A stretch of 64,000 bases of DNA, taken from the NCBI GenBank assembly GCA_035501495.1, contig DATJWB010000280.1:23314-87313 (forward strand), in the 5' to 3' direction. The translations under genes were made by a program, and so were the position numbers. This document shows, piece by piece, positions 18,621 to 28,121 of this stretch. Under the pieces are notes generated by a model, which saw only the letters and a list, made by a program, of their open reading frames with translations, was not told the origin of the DNA and ran no database searches. How positions within the stretch are numbered: the first letter of the stretch is position 1; the number at the start of each line of letters is the position of its first letter. Origin of the DNA: JAIQFL01 sp035501495 (GTDB lineage: Bacteria; Acidobacteriota; Terriglobia; Bryobacterales; Bryobacteraceae).

Positions 18621-21600
18621 TCACATCTGCGCCTTCAGGACTTCGATGGCCTTCTCTACCTGCCGGTCATGATGGCCGAGAAAGTCGGCGGGGGTGTTGT
18701 CCACGTAGACATCGGGAGGCACGCCGAAGTTCTCCAGGTTTACACCATCGGCATTCGAGACGCCGGCGCCGGGAGTGCGCAGGACGGAGCCATCCATGAG
18801 GGTGAACGAACCGGTGCCGATGACCGCTCCCATGGTGGGAACGCCGACCACCTTGCCGAGACCGAGGCGGCGGAAGCCGTCCGGGAACATCTCGGCGTCG
18901 CTGGCGGAGCGCTCGTTCTGCAAAACGACCATGGGGCCGAAGTACGCCTGGCCGGGGCGCTTGACTTCCAGGGAATCGCGGCCGCGGGTCGTCTGATAGG
19001 CCTTGCGCTGGCCAAGGATGGCGAGCAGTTCCTGGTCGATTCCGCCGCCGCCGTTGAAGCGCTCGTCGATGATGAGGCCGGCCTTGTCCTGGTTCTCGAG
19101 GAGATCCAACTGGAACTTCGCCAGCGAAGGCGCGTCCATGGCGCGGATGTGCAGATAGCCGATCTTGCCGCCGGAGAGTTTGGCGACCATCTCTTTGCGG
19201 TCGGCCACCCAGCGATCGTACTCCAGGTTGGACTGCGCGGCCGCGGTCAGCGGCTCGAGAGTAACGACCCAAGCGCCATCGGTAGAGGCCTTGGAGTTTA
19301 CCAGGAATTCGAACTTGCGCTCCGGAAGGATGTTGAAGAGCTTCCAGTAATTGTCGCTGGTCTTCATCTCCTTGTCGTTTACGGCGAGGACGTAGTTGCC
19401 GACAGCGAGCTTGATGTAGTCGTGGTCGGCGGGTCCTTTCTTATAGATGTAGGAGACCTTGTAGTATCCGGAGGCGTCGGGCTCCAGCTCGAAGCCGGGG
19501 TGGCGCGTCTGGATGCGTTCTTCGGCCTGCTGCCTGCCGGGAAGAATGCCGCCCGCGGAGATGCCGGTGTGCGAAGCGTTCATGTCGCCGATCATTTCCA
19601 TGATCACGTTGTGCAGTTCCTCGGTGTCGGCGATATTGCCGAGCAGCGGTTCATAGGTGTCCTTGGCGGCCGCCCAGTTGGCGCCGTGCATCCGGGCGTC
19701 GTAGAAGCGATTCTTCATCACGCGCCAGGCCTCTTCGAAGACCTGCTTGCGCTCGGCGGCGATATCGATCTCCATGCGCACGGTGGCGTTGATGCGGCGC
19801 GGGGCGCTGCCGCCGGCAGCTTGCGTGTCGGCGGGTGCGGAGCCTCCGCCGGCGCGTCCGCCGCGTCCACCACGGGCTCCGGCGCCCGCTGCCGCGGCAG
19901 GCGCAGCTCCGGCGCTATCGCCTGCCTGCGGATTCACCGCGAGAGTGTAGATGCTGCCGCCCAGGAGGTAGTAGATTCCGCGACCATCGCGTGCCCACTG
20001 CGGTTCCGCGCCGCCCAGGAATCCGCCGCCGCCTCCGCGTCCACCGCGACCCCCACGGCCGCCCGCGGCTGCATCGGTGGGAGCGGTGTTGAGGCGCGTC
20101 ACGCGAGTGCCGTCTTCGGCCATGGTGTAAATGTTAGGTCCGGCGGCGGCTGCCGCGGGATCTTCGGCGGCGCCACCGCCGCCTTGGGCCGTGAAGAGGA
20201 AGGTATGGCCGTCAGGCGAGGGAAGCACACTGGTCACGTTGCCGACATTGCGGCTCAATTGCACGATGCGGCGATCCATCCCGTCCCACACAATCTTGAC
20301 CTGTACGTTGGCGGGCGCGGCGTTACCGCCCCGACCACCGCGCCCCGCGGCAGGCGCCGCCTCGAGAGCCGCGGCAGCCTGCTCTTCGGTGTCGATGTCG
20401 TGATCGTTGGGGTCCTTTTCGATGGGAGTCAGCGACACGGCGTAAAGCTGCGTGGAGCCGCGGCCTCCGGTGGATGCGATTCCCGCGCCGCCACCCTGGC
20501 CGCCAATCAGCAGGAGCTTCTTGCCATCGGGCGTCCACTTCGCGCCGCGCGAGGTCATGAACTGGTCGGAGACGATGGCCTGCTCCTGGCCGGTGGCCAG
20601 TTCGCGGACCCACACGTGGGTGCGCAGGAGCTTGTCGGGTTTGGAGTAGGAGATGTACTTGCCGTCGGGCGAGAACTGCGGCTCCGTGACATTTCCGCCG
20701 TCCACGGTGGCCAGCACCTCTTCCCTGCCGGAATCAGTGTCGACGCGCCGCAGCTTGTGGTCGGTGCCGGTCCACAGCAACGATTTAGAGTCGGCGGACC
20801 AGACGATGGATTGCTTGTCGCAGTCGGAGTCGCTGAGCTTTTTGGTGTTCTTGCCGAGCTCGTCGGAAATGAAGATCTCTTCGCGGCCGGTGCGGTCGGA
20901 AACGTAGGCGATCCACTTGCCGTTGGGCGACCAGCGCGGATTCTGCTCCTTCCACGAAGTTTCGGTTACGCGCTGGATCTCGCCGCGATCCGTGGGGATG
21001 GTGAAAATCTCGCCGTGCACGGCGATGGCGGCGCGCCGGTTGGAAGGCGAGATGTTGAAGCCATCGACTTCGTTGGTGATGGTCACCAGCTCGGTTTTGT
21101 TGTCCTTCAGGTCACTCTTCACGTCGATGCGGATTTCGGTGCTCTTGCCGCTGGCTACGTCGAGCTTCCAGATGCCGAAGTTATCTTCGTAGACAATGGT
21201 CTTGCCGTCGGCCGAGATGCTGGGGAAGAAGAGATTGCCGTCGCCGTGGCGGGTCACCTGGACGGGCTTGCCGCCCTTGTCGGAGATCTTCCAGATGTTG
21301 TTCTCGCTCTTCATCACATCGGGCGAGCCGGGTTTGATGGTCTTCTCGTTGGGCAGTTCGTTGGAGACGAAATAGATCTCGCCGTTCTGCGCATACATGG
21401 GCCAGAACATGTTGCCTTTGTAATCTTCGTCGCCCAAGCGGGTGAATTTGCGGGTGGCCAGTTCTTCCACCCAGAGGTCGGCCGCATAGGCGCCGCGATA
21501 GTGCTTGCGCGACCACACGCTCGGATGGCGGGTGAAGGCGAGCTTTTTGCCGTCGGGCGAATAGCTGGCGTAAGCGCCCCAGTCGGTATCCACGGCGCGC

Positions 21601-22031
21601 TCGATTCCGCCTGCCGCGGGCACTTCCCAAAGGGTCGCGACGGAGGGAAACGCGCCGTTACCGCGGACCGATGAGAAGATGACACTCTTGCCCTCGGGTG
21701 TCCAGCCCACCACGTCGTCATTGGCGCTGTTGAAGGTGAGCTGACGCGGCTCGCCGCCCGTCACCGGGACTACATACACGTCGTAGTTGCCTTCGCGATT
21801 CGAGGAGAAGGCGATCCATTGGCCATCGGGCGAAAACCGCGGGTACTGGTCGCGCGCCTTGTTGACGGTCAGACGCTGGACGTCGGTGCCGTTTTCGTTG
21901 GCGACCCAGATGTCGCCCAGATAGCTGAAAGCCACCTTGCCTTTCGAGTACGTGGGGTAGCGGAGCAGCTTTACCTGGGCCTGCGCGACGACGGGCAGAA
22001 GCAAAGCGAGAACGAGCAGAGCTCTTCGCAT
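18621..22031 (-). CDS. Tricorn-like S41 peptidase, exported
   Basis: A 1136-residue protein. The start at 22031 follows GGAGGT and opens a signal peptide (MRRALLVLALLLPVVAQAQ). The N-terminal half holds PD40/WD40-type repeats (FSPDGQWIAFSSNREG and relatives) that form beta-propellers. The C-terminal half has the tricorn C1/PDZ region and the S41 core. HTGISAGG carries the probable catalytic His, and NERSASDAE carries Ser1044 just before Asp. NFGVPPDVYVDNTP is typical. A Gly/Arg/Ala-rich insertion between the propellers and core includes tandem GRG repeats. It likely degrades peptides in the periplasm. Confidence 0.9.
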   Translation of the reverse strand: MRRALLVLALLLPVVAQAQVKLLRYPTYSKGKVAFSYLGDIWVANENGTDVQRLTVNKARDQYPRFSPDGQWIAFSSNREGNYDVYVVPVTGGEPRQLTFNSANDDVVGWTPEGKSVIFSSVRGNGAFPSVATLWEVPAAGGIERAVDTDWGAYASYSPDGKKLAFTRHPSVWSRKHYRGAYAADLWVEELATRKFTRLGDEDYKGNMFWPMYAQNGEIYFVSNELPNEKTIKPGSPDVMKSENNIWKISDKGGKPVQVTRHGDGNLFFPSISADGKTIVYEDNFGIWKLDVASGKSTEIRIDVKSDLKDNKTELVTITNEVDGFNISPSNRRAAIAVHGEIFTIPTDRGEIQRVTETSWKEQNPRWSPNGKWIAYVSDRTGREEIFISDELGKNTKKLSDSDCDKQSIVWSADSKSLLWTGTDHKLRRVDTDSGREEVLATVDGGNVTEPQFSPDGKYISYSKPDKLLRTHVWVRELATGQEQAIVSDQFMTSRGAKWTPDGKKLLLIGGQGGGAGIASTGGRGSTQLYAVSLTPIEKDPNDHDIDTEEQAAAALEAAPAAGRGGRGGNAAPANVQVKIVWDGMDRRIVQLSRNVGNVTSVLPSPDGHTFLFTAQGGGGAAEDPAAAAAGPNIYTMAEDGTRVTRLNTAPTDAAAGGRGGRGGRGGGGGFLGGAEPQWARDGRGIYYLLGGSIYTLAVNPQAGDSAGAAPAAAAGAGARGGRGGRAGGGSAPADTQAAGGSAPRRINATVRMEIDIAAERKQVFEEAWRVMKNRFYDARMHGANWAAAKDTYEPLLGNIADTEELHNVIMEMIGDMNASHTGISAGGILPGRQQAEERIQTRHPGFELEPDASGYYKVSYIYKKGPADHDYIKLAVGNYVLAVNDKEMKTSDNYWKLFNILPERKFEFLVNSKASTDGAWVVTLEPLTAAAQSNLEYDRWVADRKEMVAKLSGGKIGYLHIRAMDAPSLAKFQLDLLENQDKAGLIIDERFNGGGGIDQELLAILGQRKAYQTTRGRDSLEVKRPGQAYFGPMVVLQNERSASDAEMFPDGFRRLGLGKVVGVPTMGAVIGTGSFTLMDGSVLRTPGAGVSNADGVNLENFGVPPDVYVDNTPADFLGHHDRQVEKAIEVLKAQM

Positions 22032-22147
22032 GAGTTGGACCTCCGGAAGTACGGGATACTGAGATCTTAATCGCTGGCGAGTGCAATGGCAAATGGGAGG
22101 GGGCCGGACGGACACGAGGGCTCGCACCACTTTGCTATAACAGACCC

Positions 22148-23107
22148 ATGCATTCGCAGGATTTCGCACCGCGGCCCGCACACCTCAAGTGGCTCCTCGA
22201 CTCTGACCCGGCCATCCGCTGGCAGGTGATGAGGGACCTCACCGGCGACTCCCCCGGCGCGGTTGCGGCCGAGCGGTCGCGAGTGGCCACCGAGGGCTGG
22301 GGCGCGCAGCTTCTTGCCGCCCAGTCTCCTGCCGGCCGGTGGGGCGGAAGCCCCCCCGGGTGGAGAGCCGATTTGCCGAAGGAGGAACGAAGCCTGCTGA
22401 TTACCTTCTATGCGCTCGTCGTGTTGAAGGACCTCGGCCTGGACCCCGGCAGCAGACAGGCGCGCAGAATGATCGACCGAGTCGAGCAGCGGGTGGTCTT
22501 TCGGCGGCTCAACAACCGTCCTTTTTTTCACGGGGAGACCGAGCCCTGCATCAACGGCAGGATTCTCGGCCTCGGCGCCTATTTCAAAGAACCGAACGAC
22601 GCACTGGCCAGTCAACTCCTGGGCGAGCAACTCGAAGATGGCGGCTGGAACTGCGAAGCGCCCAAAAGCCGCCGCTCCTCATTCCATACCACCATCTGCG
22701 TGCTCGAAGGACTGCTCGATTACGAACGGGCAGGTCGCCAATCGGCGGCGGTCACGAAGGCCCGCAAGAGGGCTGAAAAGTATCTGCTCGACCGCCATAT
22801 GTTCCGCTCGCTGCGAACCGGCGAAGTCATCGAAAAACGCTGGCTCCGCTTCTCGTTTCCGACGTTCTGGCACTACGACGTCCTGCGCGGACTGGATTAT
22901 CTGCGGGGTGCGGGAGTCAAACCCGACAGCCGCGCGGCGGATGCCGTCGAAATCGTGAAGCAGCGCCGCCACCAGAATGGGCGCTGGCCGCTCAACCTTA
23001 TTCATCCCGAACATATTCCATTGAAGATGGAAACCGAAACCGGGCGGGCCAGCCGATGGAACACACTGCGCGCTCTTCGGGTACTGCGCTGGTACAAGGG
23101 AGCGTAG
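22148..23107 (+). CDS. Squalene-cyclase-like alpha-toroid protein
   Basis: A 319-residue protein resembling the short proteins annotated as squalene/prenyltransferase-type toroids. Segments DPAIRWQVMRDL, LAAQSPAGRWGG, LLGEQLEDGGWNC and WHYDVLRGLDYLRGAG recall the QW-type repeats. There is no signal peptide and no DxDD protonation motif, so a cyclase activity is unlikely. About residue 70 the usual W-S/T-x-Y segment is replaced by an atypical stretch beside a run of seven C residues, although the frame stays open. It diverges from the tricorn-like gene. The function is unknown. Confidence 0.65.
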   Translation: MHSQDFAPRPAHLKWLLDSDPAIRWQVMRDLTGDSPGAVAAERSRVATEGWGAQLLAAQSPAGRWGGSPPGWRADLPKEERSLLITFYALVVLKDLGLDPGSRQARRMIDRVEQRVVFRRLNNRPFFHGETEPCINGRILGLGAYFKEPNDALASQLLGEQLEDGGWNCEAPKSRRSSFHTTICVLEGLLDYERAGRQSAAVTKARKRAEKYLLDRHMFRSLRTGEVIEKRWLRFSFPTFWHYDVLRGLDYLRGAGVKPDSRAADAVEIVKQRRHQNGRWPLNLIHPEHIPLKMETETGRASRWNTLRALRVLRWYKGA

Positions 23108-23112
23108 ACACT

Positions 23113-23130
23113 CTACACCATATGGAGTAG
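23113..23130. promoter_or_regulatory. 18-bp near-perfect palindrome upstream of ADOP permease
   Basis: CTACACCATATGGAGTAG is symmetric except for one A/A pair. It lies 36-53 bp upstream of the permease ATG, where it would overlap a promoter. Genes of this permease family are often controlled by nearby PadR-type regulators (established knowledge), but none is encoded within the window. Confidence 0.5.
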
Positions 23131-23165
23131 AATACCTACACAATGACATATCAGCGGGAGCTGCC

Positions 23166-25898
23166 ATGACCTCGTTCCTGCGCAAATTGCAGTGGCTGAT
23201 CCGGCGCCGCCGGGAAGCGGAACTCCAGGAGGAGCTGGCGTTTCACCTCGAAGAGGAAGCGGGCGAGCTTGAAGAGCGGGGGCTGGCGCGCGAAGAGGCG
23301 CGCCGGGCGGCCCGCCGTGAGTTGGGCAATCTTGCCCGCGTCCAGGAGGATACGCGCGCCGCGTGGACGTGGAGCTGGTGGGGAGCATTCCAACAGGACG
23401 CCCGCTACGCGCTCCGCGCCATGGCCGCCAACAAGAGCTTTTCCGCGCTTGCGATCCTGTCGCTGGCGTTGGGAATCGGGGCCAACACCGCGATTTTCAG
23501 CTTTATGGATTCGATCCTGCTGCGCCCGCTGCCCGTGCCCGATCCGCAGTCCCTGGTGATGCTCGGCTGGCATACCCCGAGTCCCGAATTCAACGGCACG
23601 AGTTTTCACGACGAGAGCTACAACGATCCCAAAGGCGGCTACGTGGGTGGGATTTTCGCCTACCCGGCGTTCGAGTTGCTCCAAAAGAACGGCGCGGTAT
23701 TTTCCAGCGTGTTTGGGTATCAGGGCGCCGGCAACCTCAACCTCACCTTCCGCGGACAGGCTGACGTGGTGCGCGTCGAGTATGTCTCGGGCGCCTATTT
23801 TGACGGCCTTGGAACCCAACCGGCTGCGGGGCGCCTGATCGCACCGGATGACGACCGCGCCGGCACGCAGCCGGTCGCGGTGATCAGCCATGCACTGAGC
23901 GAGCGACGGTTCGGCGGACCGGTGAATGCGGCCGGGCAATCCATTCTCATCAATAATCTGCCCTTCACCGTGGTGGGCGTCACGCGGCCGGAATTCTTCG
24001 GCGCCGACCCGGACACGCCGCCCGATATCTTTGTCCCCATGCAGGCGAATCTGCTCTTTCAGACCGATCTCCATTACCCGGCGGCCAAGCTCTACATCGA
24101 CCCCGATTACGATTGGGTCACAATCATGGCGCGTTTGCGGCCAGGCGTTACCGCGGCGCAGGCACAGGCCGCCGCGGCCGGTCAGTTTTACGCATGGGGC
24201 CGTGCTTCCAAGCCGGAGGTGCGTCCCGAGGAGATTCCCACCTTGGTGGTCCGGGAGGGCGGCGGCGGTCTGGACAGCTTGCGGCGAAGGTATTCCAAGC
24301 CCCTATATATCCTGCTGGCGCTGGTGGGCCTGATTCTGGCGGTTGCCTGCGCGAATATCGCCAACCTCCTGCTGGCCCGCGCGTCGGCTCGCAGGCGCGA
24401 AATCGCGGTGCGGATGAGCATGGGAGCCGGGAGGCTTCGGGTGATACGCCAACTCCTCACCGAGAGCGTTCTGCTGGCGATGCTGGGCGGCGCTGCGGGC
24501 GCCGGACTGGCAGCCTGGGGAATCCGCTTTCTCACGCTGCTGCTGGCGAATGGAAGCGAGGACTTTACCTTGCGCGCGGAACTGAACTGGCACGTGTTGG
24601 GAGCGGCGGCTGCGCTCTCGCTGTTGACGGGGGTGCTGTTCGGCCTCGCGCCCGCTCTCCAGTGTACGCGAATGGACCTGATGCCGGCCCTCAAGGAGTC
24701 GCGGACCGGCGGGCAGCACCGGCACGGCCGCCTGAGTCTGAGCCGGATTCTGATGGCCTCGCAAATGGCCATCACGCTTTGGATTCTGGTTGCGGCCGGT
24801 CTGTTCGCGCGCACCCTTTCGAACCTGGACTCGATCGACCTGGGATTCAACGCGGAGAGCGTGCTGACATTTGAGCTGAACGCGCGCCAGGCCGGACACA
24901 CAGACGCCGAAATCGTGGCGTTTTATCACAAGCTTCAGAGACAGTTCCGGTCTATTCCGGGCGTCCGCGGGGCAAGCCTGTCCGACAACCTCCTGCTCGG
25001 AGTCGGCACCAGTGCGGGAGATGTGCGCATCGCGGGCGGCGCGGTACAGAACAGCCGTATTCTGACCATCGGAACCGGCTTCTTCAGCACCATGCAGATC
25101 CCAATCCGGTCCGGCCGGGACCTCGAAGAAAGCGACCGCCGCGGCTCGCCGATGGTCGCGGTGATCAACGAGGTGTTCGCCAGGCGCAGCTTCGGCGATC
25201 GGAATCCGCTGGGCCAGCACCTGAGCCTTCCGCAAACGTGTCCGAAGTGCGACATCGAAGTAGTCGGGGTCTCGGCCAACCCGCGCTACGGCAATCTCAA
25301 GGCGAATCTGCGGCCGATCGTTTACCTGCCTTTCGCACAAGAGGCGTGGGGGCCGGTGGACCGGATGTATTTTGAGCTTCGGACAGCCGGAGAACCCCTC
25401 AGCTACGTCCATGCCGTACGCGACATCGTGCGCCGGGCCGACGAACGCCTGCCGCTTTCGGAAGTAAAGACGCAACGCGAGTGGATTGACGAAACCATCA
25501 ACCAGGAGATCACCTTCGCGCGCTTAAGCAGCGCGCTGGCGATCCTGGCGCTGGCGATCGCCTGCGTTGGCCTGTATGGCGCGATGTCGTACACTATTGC
25601 CCGCCGCACCGGCGAAATCGGCATCCGGATTGCGCTTGGCGTGCAGCGGCGCCGGGTCGTCTGGATGGTGCTGCGCGAGGTCTGTATGGTTGCCGCGGCC
25701 GGTCTCGCGATCAGCTTGCCGGCGGCCATGTTGTTGTCTAAGGCAGTGGAATCGTATCTTTTCGGGATGAAACCGAACGATCCACCGGCATTGGCCGGAG
25801 CGGCAGTGGCTCTCCTGAGTGCTGCAATTCTGGCCGGTTATATGCCGGCTCGACGGGCGTCCAGAATCGATCCGATGACCGCGCTGCGTCAGGAGTGA
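23166..25898 (+). CDS. ADOP-family MacB-like permease
   Basis: A 910-residue acidobacterial duplicated orphan permease. The N-terminal cytoplasmic part is charged and helical (RRRREAELQEELAFHLEEEAGE). Then comes the first transmembrane helix (FSALAILSLALGIGANTAIFSF) with a large MacB-type periplasmic domain, three FtsX helices, and a second MacB/FtsX copy. ARASARRREIAVRMSMGAGR and ARRTGEIGIRIALGVQRRRV are the two characteristic cytoplasmic loops. No ATPase partner is adjacent, which is usual for this family. Its 3' end overlaps the 3' end of the zinc-ribbon gene on the other strand by 161 bp. The substrate is unknown. Confidence 0.9.
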   Translation: MTSFLRKLQWLIRRRREAELQEELAFHLEEEAGELEERGLAREEARRAARRELGNLARVQEDTRAAWTWSWWGAFQQDARYALRAMAANKSFSALAILSLALGIGANTAIFSFMDSILLRPLPVPDPQSLVMLGWHTPSPEFNGTSFHDESYNDPKGGYVGGIFAYPAFELLQKNGAVFSSVFGYQGAGNLNLTFRGQADVVRVEYVSGAYFDGLGTQPAAGRLIAPDDDRAGTQPVAVISHALSERRFGGPVNAAGQSILINNLPFTVVGVTRPEFFGADPDTPPDIFVPMQANLLFQTDLHYPAAKLYIDPDYDWVTIMARLRPGVTAAQAQAAAAGQFYAWGRASKPEVRPEEIPTLVVREGGGGLDSLRRRYSKPLYILLALVGLILAVACANIANLLLARASARRREIAVRMSMGAGRLRVIRQLLTESVLLAMLGGAAGAGLAAWGIRFLTLLLANGSEDFTLRAELNWHVLGAAAALSLLTGVLFGLAPALQCTRMDLMPALKESRTGGQHRHGRLSLSRILMASQMAITLWILVAAGLFARTLSNLDSIDLGFNAESVLTFELNARQAGHTDAEIVAFYHKLQRQFRSIPGVRGASLSDNLLLGVGTSAGDVRIAGGAVQNSRILTIGTGFFSTMQIPIRSGRDLEESDRRGSPMVAVINEVFARRSFGDRNPLGQHLSLPQTCPKCDIEVVGVSANPRYGNLKANLRPIVYLPFAQEAWGPVDRMYFELRTAGEPLSYVHAVRDIVRRADERLPLSEVKTQREWIDETINQEITFARLSSALAILALAIACVGLYGAMSYTIARRTGEIGIRIALGVQRRRVVWMVLREVCMVAAAGLAISLPAAMLLSKAVESYLFGMKPNDPPALAGAAVALLSAAILAGYMPARRASRIDPMTALRQE

Positions 25899-26196
25899 AG
25901 CGGAGGCCATCGTCAGGGAGCGCTTCTACGGGCGGTGGAAATTCAACAGTCCCGCCACAGGCCGCCAACAGCCGCGCCAGGCCCACCAGTTTCTTCCCGC
26001 CAGAAGTACCGGAGAGCGCCTCTGCCTGCGCCGCCAACGCGCCGGCGCGCTCGAAGTTATTCTCCGCCAACGCCCGGCGCGCCGCCTTCCGCAGACGCCA
26101 GGCGGCTGCCGCCAGGCCCATGATGATGCGCAAGTCCGCGCCGCAGCGCGAACATTCGCGCGATCCCCGAAAACGCGCCCGGCACACCGGGCACAT
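25738..26196 (-). CDS. Zinc-ribbon protein of the Hsp70 operon
   Basis: A 152-residue protein. The first 20 residues hold two CxxC pairs (CPVC, CSRC) that should bind zinc. Residues about 25-80 form a helical hairpin (RRALAENNFERAGALAAQAEAL). Beyond about residue 85 the sequence is proline-rich and is read antisense through the end of the ADOP gene, so the functional protein may be shorter. Its ATG overlaps the Hsp70 stop (TGATG), which ties it to that operon. It is probably an accessory or client adaptor of the chaperone; no known family is recognised. Confidence 0.6.
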   Translation of the reverse strand: MCPVCRARFRGSRECSRCGADLRIIMGLAAAAWRLRKAARRALAENNFERAGALAAQAEALSGTSGGKKLVGLARLLAACGGTVEFPPPVEALPDDGLRFTPDAARSSDRFWTPVEPAYNRPELQHSGEPLPLRPMPVDRSVSSRKDTIPLP

Positions 26197-28121
26197 CAGG
26201 CGCCCTCCACGAAGAAGAGCAGTTCCTTGAGCGATTGAACAGACTCTCCCAGCGCCTTCGAGTCATGCTGCGCCACCGCGCTCTCGATAGACGCCTGCAG
26301 CGCCACCGCCTCCTGCCGGTCCTCGGGATGCATTTTGTCGAGGACCGCGCGCGACCGCTCCACCAGCGTCACGGCTTCGTGCCGCAGCCCCGCCCAGCCC
26401 GGATCCGTCGGGACGATCTTCCCGTTGGTGCGTTGCCCCGCCATCGTCTCGGCCTCGAGCGGCAGGGCATCCCCCTCCTTCACCGCTTCGGTGGTCACTA
26501 CATCGTCGCTTTCGGCATCGGTCTCCTCATCATCCGCCAGGTAATCGAGTGGGTCCCCGGCGTCCTCCAGGGCCTCCGCTCCGTCCTCTTCGAGAAACTC
26601 CTCGCGCGTGCTGAAGAGTTCTTCGATGCGTTTGCGGGCCGCCGCGATCTCCGCGGCGCTCTTGGCCTGCAGTGCATTGGAGATAGTGATCTGTTTCGAT
26701 TTCCCGGTGTCCTTCTCGATTGCCGAAACGTGCAGAATGCCGTCCACATCGAGACTCATGCGGCAGAGCACCTCGTTGGTCCCCGGCGTGCTGCGCAGCC
26801 CCGACACCTGGAAGTCGCCGACCAGAACGTTTTTGAGCGCGTCTTCGTCGTCGCCCTGGAAAATCTGAATGTCCACGCGGGTCTGGCCCGGAAAGCTCGT
26901 ATAGTAGCTATCGGTTCGCGTCACCGGCAAGGGTGTGTTGCGGTGGATGATGGGGTGGTAACAGTGCGGGTAAGGAATGCCGCCGCGCTCGCCGAGGTAC
27001 GACGGTCCGAAGGAATAGGGCGACACGTCCACCAGTACGCGCTCCACATCGCGTCCCGCCAGCCGGGAGGCCAGGACTCCGGCGCCCAGGGCCACGCTCA
27101 GATCGGGATGGACGTCCTGCCGAGGCTCCAGGCCGGTGCGCTCGTGGAGAAGGCGGGCCACCAGCGGAGTGCGTGTCGAGCCGCCCACCAGCAGAATGGC
27201 ATCCAGATCGGCGGCCCGCTTGCCGGCATCGTCGAGCGCCTTGGAGACGCTGTCCAGGGTGGATTCCACCAGCGCCAGGATCATCTTCTCGTACTCGTCG
27301 CGCGACAGTTCCAGATCGAGGTGCAGCGGCTTGCCGTTGTGCGTGATCAGCGATTCCTCGCGGACCCGCGCATACGGTTCGAAGCTGAGTTTCTTTTTGG
27401 CGGCCTCGGCGGCCCACCAGAGGCGTGCCCGGGCGGCGCGATGCTCCGGCCCGAGTGTCACGCCGTGCTGCTGGTGAAATTCGGACTCCAGGTGCGCCTG
27501 GAGCAGATCGTCGAAATCGTCGCCGCCGAGGCGGTTGTTGCCGTGGCTCGAGAGCACCTCGGTGATCTCGCCCTCCATCATCACGATCGAGACGTCGAAG
27601 GTGCCGCCTCCCAGGTCGTACACCATGACCGTGCGGCGCGCGCCGTCTCCAAATCCGTAGGCCAGGCTGGCCGCCGTAGGCTCGTTCAGGATGCGCAGTA
27701 CTTCGAGCCCGGCCATGCCGCCCGCTTCCCGCGTGGCGTTGCGCTGCGCGTCGGAGAAGTACGCCGGCACCGTGATCACGGCGCGCGTCACCGGCTCGTT
27801 GAGTTCACGGCGCGCCCATTCCGCCAGCTCCCGGAGAATCAGCGCGGAGATCTCCTGCGGGGAAAAGCTCTTGCCGGCCAGCGAAACGGTCTCGGTGCTG
27901 CCCATCTTGCGCTTGATGCTGCGGACCGTGCGTTCCGGGTAGATCCGCTGCTGGTTGAGCGCCGCCTCTCCGACCAGCAACTCTCCGGTGGGTGCGATTC
28001 CCACGCACGACGGCAGCATCTTGTTCTGGTTCGGCCCCAACACGCGGACCCGCCCGTCCGCGAATGCCGCTACCTCGGAATTCGTCGTCCCGAGATCGAT
28101 CCCAACCACCAGCTCACTCAT
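26196..28121 (-). CDS. DnaK-like Hsp70 chaperone, divergent
   Basis: A 641-residue Hsp70. The nucleotide-binding domain is intact: GIDLGTTNS (7-15), DLGGGTFDVS (169-178) and VGGSTRTP (312-319). The substrate-binding domain is recognisable (IERNT-like IHRNTPLPV, FQGDDEDA, GILHVSA) but has an insertion of about 18 residues at 371-388, just after LVDVSPYSFG. Between it and the C-terminal helices lies a strongly acidic linker (about 508-560). The lid is short and lacks the usual DnaK tail. The ATG at 28121 overlaps the end of the GrpE-like gene by 8 nt. This is a specialised Hsp70, not the housekeeping DnaK. Confidence 0.9.
   Translation of the reverse strand: MSELVVGIDLGTTNSEVAAFADGRVRVLGPNQNKMLPSCVGIAPTGELLVGEAALNQQRIYPERTVRSIKRKMGSTETVSLAGKSFSPQEISALILRELAEWARRELNEPVTRAVITVPAYFSDAQRNATREAGGMAGLEVLRILNEPTAASLAYGFGDGARRTVMVYDLGGGTFDVSIVMMEGEITEVLSSHGNNRLGGDDFDDLLQAHLESEFHQQHGVTLGPEHRAARARLWWAAEAAKKKLSFEPYARVREESLITHNGKPLHLDLELSRDEYEKMILALVESTLDSVSKALDDAGKRAADLDAILLVGGSTRTPLVARLLHERTGLEPRQDVHPDLSVALGAGVLASRLAGRDVERVLVDVSPYSFGPSYLGERGGIPYPHCYHPIIHRNTPLPVTRTDSYYTSFPGQTRVDIQIFQGDDEDALKNVLVGDFQVSGLRSTPGTNEVLCRMSLDVDGILHVSAIEKDTGKSKQITISNALQAKSAAEIAAARKRIEELFSTREEFLEEDGAEALEDAGDPLDYLADDEETDAESDDVVTTEAVKEGDALPLEAETMAGQRTNGKIVPTDPGWAGLRHEAVTLVERSRAVLDKMHPEDRQEAVALQASIESAVAQHDSKALGESVQSLKELLFFVEGA

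Noticed and set aside
19830..20060. Repeats that might be CRISPR or tandem DNA repeats
   Set aside because: They are codons of a Gly/Arg/Ala-rich protein linker, without spacer-repeat regularity.
18669..21674. 1001-codon open frame opposite the tricorn-like gene
   Set aside because: It is a mirror of the high-GC codon pattern; the minus-strand frame has signal peptide, propeller repeats and catalytic residues.
22148..23107. Possible frameshift in the squalene-cyclase-like gene at the C7 run
   Set aside because: The frame stays open on both sides, and neither alternative frame supplies a better match to the repeat pattern.
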